Origin: Przewalskia tangutica
Taxonomy: Eukaryota > Streptophyta > Magnoliopsida > Solanales > Solanaceae
Assembly: GCA_029844215.1 (NCBI GenBank)
Contig: CM056721.1
Span: 12,846,368 to 12,910,367 of the forward strand
Reading direction: 5' to 3'
DNA length: 64,000 bases
This document shows, piece by piece, positions 12,248 to 21,400 of the stretch. How positions within the stretch are numbered: the first letter of the stretch is position 1; every line of letters begins with the position of its first letter. The notes under the pieces were generated by a model, which was not told the DNA's origin, made no database searches, and saw only the letters and a list, made by a program, of their open reading frames with translations. The position numbers and the translations under genes were made by a program.

Positions 12248-14076
12248 GAAAATACGTACAAGTGTTTAGTGTGAACAAGCATATCAAGACCAGGTTTGCT
12301 CCCACTAGAGACTGGAATAGTTCCTGTAAGCTGATTGTCAGCTAAATCCAGCCAATAAAGCTCTGTCAGATAGCCAATGGTAGCAGGTATTCCTCCAATA
12401 AACTTGTTAGAGTTCAAAGATCTGCATAATACAGAATGGGGCTGTTTTAGAGCGTATACTAGAAGAAGGATTGATAGAAATTATGTACAGATAGATATGG
12501 TAAACACAACTATTCAGATTTTATAACGTATAAACACAAAAATAGCAGTACAGATAAAAACTGAAAATGATCAGGTCTTATGTGTCGTAATAGAGCTAAG
12601 AAACACAGTTTAAGGTGATAAAAATATAAAATCCCTGAGCCATCAGATTCTGTTTAGTGCAAACATCTTAAACCAAATATGAGTAGAATTCTTTGCATTC
12701 TGGTAATTATGTCAGGTACTGTCGCGCGTTCAAAGTACAAAGAGTACCACAGAATGCTTACAGAAAAACCAGCTTGGTCAGAGATCCTATGGAGTCTGGT
12801 ATTGGTCCAGAAAAGGAACAACCAATTAGGATCCTGTTATGAAATACGAAAAAATCAGCATATTATCACGAGATTAGCTGGTAAATGAACGTATGATGTT
12901 TATTCACGTTCACTTACAAATTTGACAGCTTTGTCAATTTTCCAATAGACTGAGGAAGAGGTCCTGTCAAGTCCTTGTTGTATGATAGATCCCTATAAGG
13001 TGCCGTCAATAATTAGAATTGACTTTAAGCTTTGACAAATTATCCCAAAGTATTGCTCCGTCATAAGAAAAAAGGGACGTGCAGGAGAAACATGAAATGT
13101 TAAAGAAGGCCTACAAAGTCTGCAATTCAGCTAATCCTTGGATGTCTCCAAATAGCTGACCACTCAAACTCATACTTGATAATGTTCTGAAGTTGAGAAA
13201 GATAGTGTCAACCTTATGATTTTGTAATTTTAAGTAGTTGACAAAAGGGATACACGTCGAATTCTTACATAGAAATCACTCGTGAATTAATGCATCCAAC
13301 TCCTTCCCAGCGACTTCCACAGGGATCTGATCCAGCCCAATTGGGCGGAACATTCTGCCAAGAATCCTTGAGAGACTGTAAAGCAGCAGCTGAATAGAAT
13401 ATCAAATCAGTTCCTCTTTCCTAGAAACTTAATTGACCATATCTAGAAGAGAATAGCAAATATCTCATGCTCCCTCAAGATTATTGAATATTTTCCAAAC
13501 TAACTATATAACACGAAAATTAACACTAAATGCTCAAATTCACAATGACCAATCCCAGAAGAGAAAAAAAAGGAAGGATGCAAATTTCACAACTGTTATG
13601 CTCTATACTTAAACCTTCTAAAATTATCAACTTAAGCCTATACTATCCCCAGTATATTTCAGCTTAACGGAATAGCGGGCTTTCTAAGGGGTAAAAGAAA
13701 GTTAAATACAAAATCCATTCAAGAGAATAATGGAAGCAAGAGACTGCATATTTTGATTTTAATGTTTCCCAAGGAACTAAACTAAACCAAACATTTGCCA
13801 ATTTCAGCATAGATTCCTCTAAAACCAGAATTTGACGTCACCTCTGGCTTGTTACTTGTGTAATTAACAAGTTCCTCATGGTTCATATGATCACAAGAAG
13901 GAAAGCTAAGATTTGAACACCAATATTTTTGTACACTAATTAAGAAACATTTGACAGAAGAACAAAACCAACTTACAATCACCAGGATTTGTCCATGCTG
14001 CTATTGCCAGAACATGGATCCAAACAACCACAAAACAAAGGAAAATTCGCAGCATCATTGCCAGAGAAAGTACCAT
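77..14076 (-). CDS. LRR receptor-like kinase, LRR VIII-1 (HPCA1-like), 18 exons, C-terminus outside window
   Basis: Exons read on the minus strand: 14076-13977, 13389-13269, 13186-13115, 12992-12918, 12833-12762, 12421-12260, 12164-12090, 5972-5901, 5806-5735, 5656-5588, 5412-5338, 3131-3060, 2927-2793, 2706-2222, 1462-1304, 1221-1085, 634-415, 312-77. All junctions are GT-AG. The lengths sum to 2409 nt, exactly 803 codons, and phase is kept throughout. Order: signal peptide (about 1-27), SDPCG-type N-terminal cap, LRRs (about 73-390), Cys-rich/malectin-like juxtamembrane region (391-552), one TM helix (about 566-589), then a Ser/Thr kinase with G-loop GFGGYGK (645-651), VAIK Lys666, HRD Asp762 and DFG Asp780. 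It is an RD kinase, and all visible catalytic residues are present. The family acts at the plasma membrane; HPCA1 itself senses extracellular H2O2. Assignment to LRR VIII-1 is by domain order and remembered similarity. The upstream ATG at 14076 was chosen because it is followed by the signal peptide; a second Met (14058) lies in frame. About 150 residues should follow beyond position 1. Confidence 0.93.
1725..1905. repeat. Unclassified short insert in intron 14
   Basis: This part of the intron between exons 15 and 14 differs from its AT-rich surroundings. It has T-rich runs and ends with a short GC inverted repeat (AGGGGCG...CGCCCCT) near 1872-1893. It resembles a small transposon or SINE relic, but no termini or target duplication were found. 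Confidence 0.3.
3210..5275 (+). mobile_element. Old non-autonomous Ty1/copia element filling intron 11
   Basis: Related LTRs flank it: left about 3210-3379 (missing ~20 bp near its start) and right 5091-5275 (185 bp). A tRNA-iMet type primer site, TGGTATCAGAGC, follows the left LTR at about 3382. A polypurine tract GAGGGGAC (5083-5090) precedes the right LTR. Each LTR contains an internal repeat of about 50 bp built around CTACTAGGAAAA. The interior keeps only scraps: a zinc-knuckle remnant CSYCNRLGHIREV with a stop where the last Cys is expected (about 4680-4722), an RT remnant with SLYGLKQS (about 4825-4850), and a short C-terminal pol tail (about 4985-5080). No target duplication was found. 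It lies antisense to the kinase gene, with 62-78 bp of intron left on each side. Confidence 0.8.
3776..3960 (+). repeat. Imperfect tandem duplication, two copies
   Basis: Inside the intron-11 copia element a segment beginning CATTCCGATCCTACCCACA and ending near GCGACTGTTTTGC occurs twice, about 120 bp apart, with scattered substitutions. It lies in the untranslated leader of the element. Confidence 0.6.
6016..6276 (+). repeat. 5' LTR of the intron-7 copia element
   Basis: A 261-bp direct repeat with TG...CA ends, one mismatch from its partner. A pyrimidine-rich tract of TCTC and TTTC runs (about 6140-6225) lies in its downstream half. Confidence 0.96.
6625..7561 (+). pseudogene. Copia gag with two zinc knuckles, frameshifted
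   Basis: A Gag of the UBN2/DUF4219 kind. It opens with a Met-Gly segment at 6625 and contains the LTGMDNYALWNRAM motif that marks copia Gag N-termini, then a helical region with YYSRLKDLWDEYDS. Two CCHC zinc knuckles follow in tandem near 7378-7475: CDFCHVKGHLKVDC and CDYCHKTGHVRDDC. Gag packages element RNA into cytoplasmic particles. The frame shifts near 6930 and near 7215, so three overlapping pieces make up the domain. Confidence 0.85.
7740..10957 (+). pseudogene. Copia pol: protease, integrase, reverse transcriptase, RNase H
   Basis: The protease core VDTG is near 7770, followed by an extra G that shifts the frame. The integrase zinc region is near 8160-8260. The integrase core has HMDVW (about 8325) and VERKHRHILETARA (about 8615-8660). 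The reverse transcriptase carries CRWVYKVK, FKARLVAKGYNQ, QMDVYNAFLQGDL, SLYGLKQA and the catalytic YVDD (about 9948-9960). RNase H has YCDADWGA in a shifted frame near 10465, then ISVFTDSKSAL and PADVFTKAL. Frames break heavily at 7560-8560 and 10140-10570, while 8564-9496, 9406-9915 and 10580-10957 read openly. The order PR-INT-RT-RH places it in Ty1/copia; I do not assign a lineage. Confidence 0.9.
10942..11202 (+). repeat. 3' LTR of the intron-7 copia element
   Basis: Partner of the LTR at 6016-6276, preceded by the polypurine tract and followed by the TGGCT target duplication. T at 11185 is the only difference from the 5' LTR. Confidence 0.96.
11640..11905 (+). repeat. Two local duplications in intron 7, unclassified repeat sequence
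   Basis: A ~41-bp segment starting CGGGTCGATCCGTTTGG occurs at about 11679-11719 and again at 11747-11787. A second segment around AAGAAACGTTTGTCC occurs near 11785-11825 and 11860-11900. The surrounding 11208-12060 looks like transposon-derived sequence, with a GC-rich block among AT-rich runs. I found no termini and cannot classify it. Confidence 0.5.
12211..12242. repeat. (AT)n microsatellite in intron 6
   Basis: About 16 AT dinucleotides in intron 6, ending 17 bases from the exon 6 splice donor on the minus strand. Length is likely to vary between individuals. Confidence 0.9.
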
Positions 14077-14947
14077 GTCATCAACTTCACAAATTTAAAA
14101 CAAGTCCTCAACAACTTCACAACCTTTTCAAGTTCTGCTTCCCACGACAATAATATCTATCAAATGTTATTTTATTTGAATAAAGGATTGTTCCATTTAG
14201 CCACACTTTTACCACCTCTCAACAAAACTGCCTTCAACATGAAATGTTATTTTATTTTGTTGACATAATTTAGACACAATGACTGAACTCCAACTTCAAA
14301 TTTTTCTCCTATTAAATATATTTGAAGTATAAAAATCACCACCACGTTCAGTTTACTTGGTCTTTACATGCCTAAAAAGTCAACAATTTACTTGTATTAC
14401 TCTATCTCTATGCAACGCTAACCCTTCATTACAGCCATCAAATATTGAATATTTCCCTTGATAATGATTGACCAAATTGTGTGGTAATCCTAAATAGAAT
14501 ATTAACAATTTGATTAGCTTTGATAATTAGATAGAGTCTTCTTATTCTGGAAGGGCAATTTTTTTAGGATAATTAAATCATTGTCAACTAAGTCATTCAA
14601 AAGAAGTTGCCAAGAGGACAAAGGGGGAAGTTGGATAATCCTCCACACGCTTTAGGAAAGTTGAACACCATGAGAGTGGATAAACCCTATTTAAGTTAAG
14701 AAGTGAGACGAAACACTTAGTAAAAAACACTAGATGATTTCTTCTTATTTTGAAAATCTTGGCATGAAAGTTACCTCATACATAGCTATGCCGAAAGGTA
14801 ACATGTCTCAATAGAGTGAAGTCGGAAATTTACATAAGATGGAATAGAAAGAACGTGAAGCGCTACAGGGTCGGTTTTTTTGGGGATAGGCTTGTGAAGA
14901 AGCAAGCTTATCCCCGCCCCGATCGGAGCTGCTTGGTTTACCCATCC
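14077..14947 (-). promoter_or_regulatory. 5' flank and presumed promoter of the receptor kinase
   Basis: About 870 bp separates the start codon from the first upstream transposon. The stretch is AT-rich with no convincing coding sequence. A TATA-like TATATTTAAT on the minus strand at 14311-14320 lies about 235 bp upstream of the ATG. It is a candidate core promoter only, and no transcription start can be read from sequence. Confidence 0.4.
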
Positions 14948-14952
14948 CTTCT

Positions 14953-15144
14953 TGTAAACGTGTAAATATAAGAAACAATATATTCTCTATCCATAATTAG
15001 AATATTTTCATATATTGTGTAAATATAATTATGGTAAGACTAGATTCCTCTTTTGTATAGGCTTAGGATTCCTATTGTATAAGGATGAATATTGTACTTG
15101 ATATTAATGAAAGACTCCCCAAAGGAGATTAATATCATCTTACA
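14953..15144 (+). repeat. 5' LTR of outer copia element
   Basis: A 192-bp LTR with TG...CA ends, followed directly by a Met-tRNA-type primer site. It differs from the right LTR by several substitutions and indels, so this element is older than the intron-7 copia. Confidence 0.92.
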
Positions 15145-15383
15145 TGGTATCAAGAGTCAAACACCCAAAACCCTAGAACTCTTTCTTCCTACCTTGAGAA
15201 CCCCTGGAACTCGCCGCGCCTCCTACAAATTCTAGGTTTTCTTCATTCCTCTCTTCACAAAATCGCTATCCCTGAATATTCCACACTATCTGAATCTTCT
15301 ACCTCCACAAATCCCACCACCACGTCATCCTCTTTTCATCCAAATTTCAATCACAAACATCAAGAACTCTATTCTCATTCTTC

Positions 15384-15940
15384 TTGATCAAGAAAGCGAT
15401 TCTCCTGGTTGAACTGTTTCGTAATCATGCATGTCTCTATAACGTGCTTGATCACATCGATGACACCATTCCACGTCCTCCGGAGGTTGATGAGTCTACT
15501 TGGCGTCGTCTAGACGCCGACGTAAAAAGTGGATTTATGGTAGTATTTCTCAGAACCTTCTTCTTACTATCATGAAATCTGGCGCCACAGCCCTTGAGTT
15601 ATGGAATCGTTTGGAGGAAATTTTCCAGGACAATAAGCACACCCGTGCTGTGTATTTAGAGGAGCAATTTAACAATACACGTCTTGAAAACTTTTCCAAT
15701 GTGACTGAGTACTGCAAACCGTTAAAGCTACTGACGGATCAACTTCATTGCCGGCGAGTTTTTATCGACACCAAACTGGTGTTACAATTGATTGTTGGCC
15801 TTCCTAAAGACGAATATGATACTTTGGCCACCATGATTCAACAGGCAGATCCGTTACCCAGCTTTAACAAAGCTCGCTCGCAGTTGTTGCTCAAAGAGAC
15901 TCGGCGTGCTAAGCAGGATGAGCAAGTCAGAAGGCACTAG
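15384..15940 (+). pseudogene. Outer copia gag (UBN2-type), frameshifted
   Basis: Two frames carry one Gag domain. The first holds HACLYNVLDHIDDT and DESTWRRLD. The second (15500-15940) continues with ALELWNRLEEIFQDN, EQFNNTRLENFS and QLIVGLPKDEYDTL, which are typical of the UBN2 family of plant copia elements. The frame switches near 15530. The zinc-knuckle region expected after it is not readable. The GC-rich stretch 15940-16250 has no recognisable domain. Confidence 0.85.
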
Positions 15941-16261
15941 CGGTCGAAACGCGCCCTCAAGATCCAACGCCGTCGGAAAACTCTCAACCGCAGCAGGACG
16001 CGCGGTGGCCGCGGCAGAGAGGTCGTTGTCGCGTGCGCGGTCGCGGCCAGCGTAACCAAGAATACCGCGGGAATCGCAGAACAACCGGGCGCGACTCGCC
16101 ATAATTTGTACACAGCGCGGCCAAACTTCGAAGCTCACAACCTTCCAGCGCCGCGGCGCTCGATCCAGGAGTCGCGGCTCCTCCGACGGCTTCGCCCCCA
16201 CCTTCTCCTTATCCAACTTTACCCACCGTCTCAGACACCACTCCGCCACCCAATATTCCTA

Positions 16262-16715
16262 CTCATCCAATGGAAACTCGTTCAAAGCATGGAATCTTCA
16301 AACCCAAAGTCCATTTCAACTTGTCTGCCCAAACTATCTCTCCACTTCCAAAGAACCCAAAATTGGCCAAACAAGACCCTAATTGGAATGCAGCTATGTA
16401 TGAAGAATTCAATGTTTTAACTAAATAGCACACGTGGGATCTAGTACCTAGACCTGAGGGGGTGAATGTAATTCGATGTATGTGGCTTTTTTGTCATAAA
16501 TTCAGAGACAATGGGGATCTTGAGAGGTATAAGGGTCGTCTTGTGGCTAATGGCACAAATCAACAGGAGGGCATTGATTGTGGAGAGACCTTCAGCCCGG
16601 TTGTCAAACCGGCTACTATTCGCACAGTTTTGAGCATTGCCATGGGCAAACACTGGCCGATCCATCAACTTGATATGAAGAATGCATTCTTACATGGGGA
16701 CCTGAGAGAAACAGT
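16262..16715 (+). pseudogene. Outer copia reverse transcriptase, N-terminal half
   Basis: A frame starting METRSKHGI leads through DPNWNAAMYEEF, an in-frame stop near 16425, then TWDLVPRP, GRLVANGTNQQEG, FSPVVKPATIRTVL and QLDMKNAFLHGDL. This is the copia RT fingers and palm region. The open frame stops making sense at about 16715, where the hAT-like terminus begins. Confidence 0.88.
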
Positions 16716-17394
16716 AAGGGATGTCAGTGGGGCGGGTAAATGCGGGTACCGTCCCTGTCACGCCCCAAATTTTCCTAAGTCTTTACTTAGGGCGTGATGA
16801 CACCTGGACAATTACTTCCCACCAGGAGCACCATTTAATTCTCTTTATTTAGAAATTTGAACTTATATTCAAATACGGAGCGATTAATAAAAATAACAAT
16901 AAAGAAATATGTTTATGACTTTATATGAAAATATAACGCGAGCCCATGCTCGTGCAAATATTGTTTCTACATAGACATACCGACAAAGATTATTCTAAGT
17001 TGGAAGGAGACTATTCCACACGCATTTCGAGACACCGAATCGACATCCCGAATCGATAATACCAAGCCCAAGAATGGACTTGGTATGACAAGAGGTCATG
17101 GACGATCGCTAGCCTTGGCGTGGAGTCTTTCCTCTATCACGCTTTCTGAAACATGTTAAATAAAAGAGTCACCTACCATCCAATGAGGAGAACCTTACTC
17201 GCAATTCAAAGTAACACCACAATATTCCAAGCAATCACATTATAACGTAATAAGCATATTGCAAAAACATATCAGTTACAACATCTTTAAATATGCAACA
17301 ACTCTCATAGGAAATTCTCGCTTAACTAACACTTCATTTTATCTCGTATTATACGTTAAGACATTTCCTGCATTTCCACATGTTTATTACATTT

Positions 17395-17905
17395 ATATAT
17401 TTGTGAACGCGTATTCACTTTTCATATTTATATATAGGTGAACACGTATTCATCTTTCATATTTGTTGCGCGCAACCCGATCCATTATATTTACGTATTT
17501 GTGAACACGTATTCACTTTACGCTTTGTTGCGCAACCCGATCCATTATGTTTACGTATTTGTGAATGTGTATTCACTTTACGCTTTGTTGCGTGCAACCC
17601 GATCCATTATATTTACGTATTTGTGAACATATATTCACTTTACGCTTTGTTGCGCGCAACCCGATCCATTATGTTTACGTATTTGTGAACGCGTATTCAC
17701 TTTACGTTTTGTTGCGCTGCAACCCGATCCATTATATTTACGTATTTGTGAACATATATTCACTTTACGTTTTGTTGCGCGCAACCCGATCCATTATGTT
17801 TACGTATTTGTGAACGCCGTATTCACTTTACGCTTTGTTGCGGCGCAACCCGATCCATTATATATTTATATATTTATGTGAACACGTATTCACTTTTCAT
17901 ATTTT
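17395..17905. repeat. ~61-bp minisatellite in left chromovirus LTR
   Basis: About eight copies of a unit containing TTTGTGAACGCGTATTCAC and CAACCCGATCCATTAT. The centre of the unit is a short GC palindrome (GTTGCGCGCAAC and variants). Apparent proteins with repeated NPIHY and YVFVN here are products of the tandem structure, not genes. Confidence 0.9.
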
Positions 17906-18428
17906 TCGTAAGATCAAATAAATACTATTATCTTTTCTAACATTCTCATTCATACTTGTAACGATTATAACTTTTTAACCATAACTCCAACTAAGGTGTT
18001 TCTCAGCGGAAACTAAGGTAAGACGGGATCTTTCATCATCAAATTTCATTTAAAACTACTTTGGGTAACTAACACAAATTTATCCTCAAAACAGCCACAT
18101 GAAATTTATTTCGGCAGAATATTTATTAAACAACACCCAATCTCGTAATAGTCATAACTCCTAATCAGAAACCCGCTCAAGCCCCAAAAATCTCAAACGA
18201 CGAGAACAGAGAGCTACACGTCTCCATGTGAACCATCCTTTCATATTCTGTACCATTTGGTACAGTTTTACACTTTATTCGCTGCCCTTCCCGAATCTCG
18301 ATAGATCCGAGGCGTAAACTTTAAACAGAGATAACTCTCAATCCGTAAGTCGGATAGACCCCCGTAAGGTCTCAAAATGTCCACAACAAAGAGATCTAGA
18401 ACTTTCATTTAGAAACAATTTTCATATT

Positions 18429-21400
18429 TGATGCGCGTTTAGATGCACACACTTTAAACGCAAGTGCACGTTATCGTATCAAGTAGTATAGTCTTAGATA
18501 AGACCGAATATCGTCCTCTAGGATTAGGGTTCAAGTACCAACTATCTATTTTATAGTATCTATTTGGCGAATTAATACTTGATTGGTTGTTTATAACTAA
18601 GAATTTCAAAAGCTATTTAAATGTAAAGAATTACTTCAGATGTGATGAGAATAGGGCTTCTATGTATCCTTACTATCCGCTTATGTTACTTGTTAATGCA
18701 TTACTTATGGTGTTCTTCTTTTGGAGAAAGCAGGTTTACGAAATCGTTTTATACTCCCGTTAGGGTTATATAAACACTCAACCCCAGTATTGTTCCTTAC
18801 CTAACTTTCGCTGATAAGGGTAACTATATAGGAGGATTAAGCACAAAACCTAGTTGATCACACGCACAATGCGCAAAATTAGGGTTGTTAAGCCTCTCAT
18901 CAACGCTACAAATCCAATTGATGTATTTACATCCCCCATTCAAGACCGTCTACCCAACTTACAGCATATTCACACTCCCTCCTCCTCAGCAACGGATTAG
19001 AAATCATATACTGATAACTAGTTGTCAATGAGCTACCAAGAATTCAACTCAATTGGATAGATCTCTCAATAAGAATAATAACCATAAGCATGCATTACTT
19101 TATAACATAAGGTTCAAGAATTCAACATAGAAAGCCCTATAAGAGAATTAGTTCCTAGCCATGAATATGACAAGAACTAATTCAAAGTTCATCATGCAAA
19201 AACTGAAATAAATAAAGGAAAGGAAAAAGAAATTACTAAGCTAATGGTATCCAAACTCCAAGTCAAGAATCTTGAGTTGTGCAAGAAAGGGGAACCCCCA
19301 AAAACTGCCTAGGGTTCTCCTTATATAGTTTTAAAACGCCTCCCTTCTTTTCCTTCCAGGCCTGGCCCAAAAATCCGTCAAAAGACCTAATTTTTCCGCT
19401 ACGCCATGCTTCGGCGCCAAAGGCGCTAAAGTTCTGCAATACTTGGTGTTTTGGCGCCATACCGATATTCGCTGTTCGGTAGCCATGGCACGCAACTCTG
19501 TGGCGTCTCGGATGTTTAGGCGCCGCGTCTGCTTCGTCTTCGAGCCGGGCGCTGAATCTTCTGCAGCTTCTCGGAATAATAGCGCCGCGCCCCGCTGTCG
19601 CTGCAGGAGGCCATGGCGCAGTCTGATTTCACTGCTTGCCACTTTCTCCGCTTTCTAAGACTTCATCTTTTTCCTCTTTTCGCTCCTTTTCCGCCATTTG
19701 GCCACTTTAACCATTTTGACTCAAAAGAAAGAAAAACTATCCTAATACGACACTTTGTATGTACAAAACGACAAAAGACTAACTAGATCGACTAAAAGGT
19801 GTATATAAAATACACCGATCAAATACCCCAAACTTAACCTTTGCTCGCCTCGAGCAAAGATAGAAAGAAAGAAAGTAAAAGACTCAAAGAATGAAAGAAT
19901 AATGCACTCACCGCCATTGATCACTTTTCTCGCATAGATGTTAACTAGAAAAACATGAAGGTTAGCGTAATAATACGCAGAACATATAGCATGAAATTTT
20001 CAAAGACACTAAACACACGAAGCTAAATATTTCGCAAACTCATATTCATCATGCTTAATGGAAGTCAATATACTAAATCATGCATATAAATTCAAGAATT
20101 CCTATGGCATGCTTACTTGCTATTCTCCACTAATTCCGGATATGCATAAAGAGATCTTCAGACTTTGAGGGTTGTAATGTAGGCTTAGGTAGGGGTTGGT
20201 AAAGATGGGCATTTAGGCTCATTTTTCTGCACCATACGCCGTTGGCTTTTCAATTTTTCCCTTTTTCTTTGATTCTTTCCTTCACTTCAATTCTATCTTT
20301 CCCTTTTTGTTTTGGGAGAGTGAAGTGTATTATACTAACAGCACCCCCAAACTTAGGCTTTTGCCTCTTTCTTATTACTTTTCCATCGGTGCATCAAACT
20401 TGTTCACTCTTTTGTTTCTTCTTTTAACACAATGTACTCCACTTTGAAACTTTTACTTATGGCACAATTTATGGGAATATAGGGTGTCAAAGAAAAGTTT
20501 CAATTTTGGCTCAATGGGTGACTAGGATATATTTTTAAAGTACAGGATAGAAAAGAGGTAAGAATCGCTATCAAAGAAATGCCTGAGTCATCTCCCTAGC
20601 ATGCATATCCTAATTATTTCGCCTCAAATAGCAAATAATCGTACACATAGGTTTTCAATCATTTAGTATGCACAATTCAAGCATGAAACTCCAAATAGAC
20701 AGATTTTGTGAGTTTTTGGCATATCTAACCTAGGTGTTTAAATAGTTGCTACAATTCCGTTACATTATTTTACCTTACTTCACTAGGTGTTTCTAGCAAC
20801 TACAGCATACATGATCTTTGACAGGCAATTATGACTCAAAAACGAAAAAAATTTGTGGTGACTCAAAATAAACAAAAACAATCAAAAAGAAGACTCGAAT
20901 AAAACATAAAAATGAAACACATAAAAAAAACACCCCCAAACTTAAATTACACATTGTCCCAATGTAGACTCAAAGGAAAACTAAAAGACAAAAAGACTTA
21001 CGCTTTTTGGCTAAAATGAGTAGTGGCGGTGGATAGTGCTTCTAATTTCGTGAGGAGGAGAGCCCTTGGTGTTTGATTTGGCGGTAGGCTTTTGATCAAA
21101 GTATTTTCCAATTCTTCAGAATCGACACCGCGGCGCTTAAACTTCCGCACCTCTTCAGATCTTTCAGCCGCGCTAAAACTCCTGCGCCCATCGGATTTCA
21201 CGCGCGCGCACGCATACGAGCCGCGCGCTATCTTCGCCCATTTTTCGATTTCGCTGCGCGCCTCGCTTCCCAGCGCGCTTACCCGCTTTCTCGAAATCCT
21301 CGCTTTTCGCTTTATTTCCATGCACTGCCAATCACATCACAAAACACAAGACTCCAAGACCGCGAGATCGTTTCGAGACAAAATAAAATAAACTTAAAGA

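Larger units (their letters stand above)
5338..13389 (-). other. LRR-encoding exon series of the kinase ectodomain
   Basis: Exons 3-12 are mostly 69, 72 or 75 nt, with one of 162 nt covering two repeats, and each begins and ends in the same phase, two bases into a codon. Each short exon therefore encodes one repeat of the LxxLxLxxNxLxGxIP type. Examples are the segments with LTGPLPQSIGKL (exon 4), FSGPIPDSIGSL (exon 5), FIGGIPATIGYL (exon 6) and LSGEIPARL (exon 7). This one-exon-one-repeat pattern is known for several LRR-RLK families and supports the splice model. Exon 12 (3131-3060) lies just outside this span, beyond the inserted copia element. Confidence 0.9.

Noticed and set aside
17438..17813. 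Open frames with repeated NPIHYVYVFVN peptides
   Set aside because: They are the translation of a ~61-bp minisatellite inside an LTR; the other LTR shows the same effect.
19331..19642. GC-rich open frames around 19279-19658 (and similar at 25024-25335, 39681-39971, 60471-60987)
   Set aside because: All lie in the same part of the Athila/Tat-like LTR and are not conserved in frame between copies.
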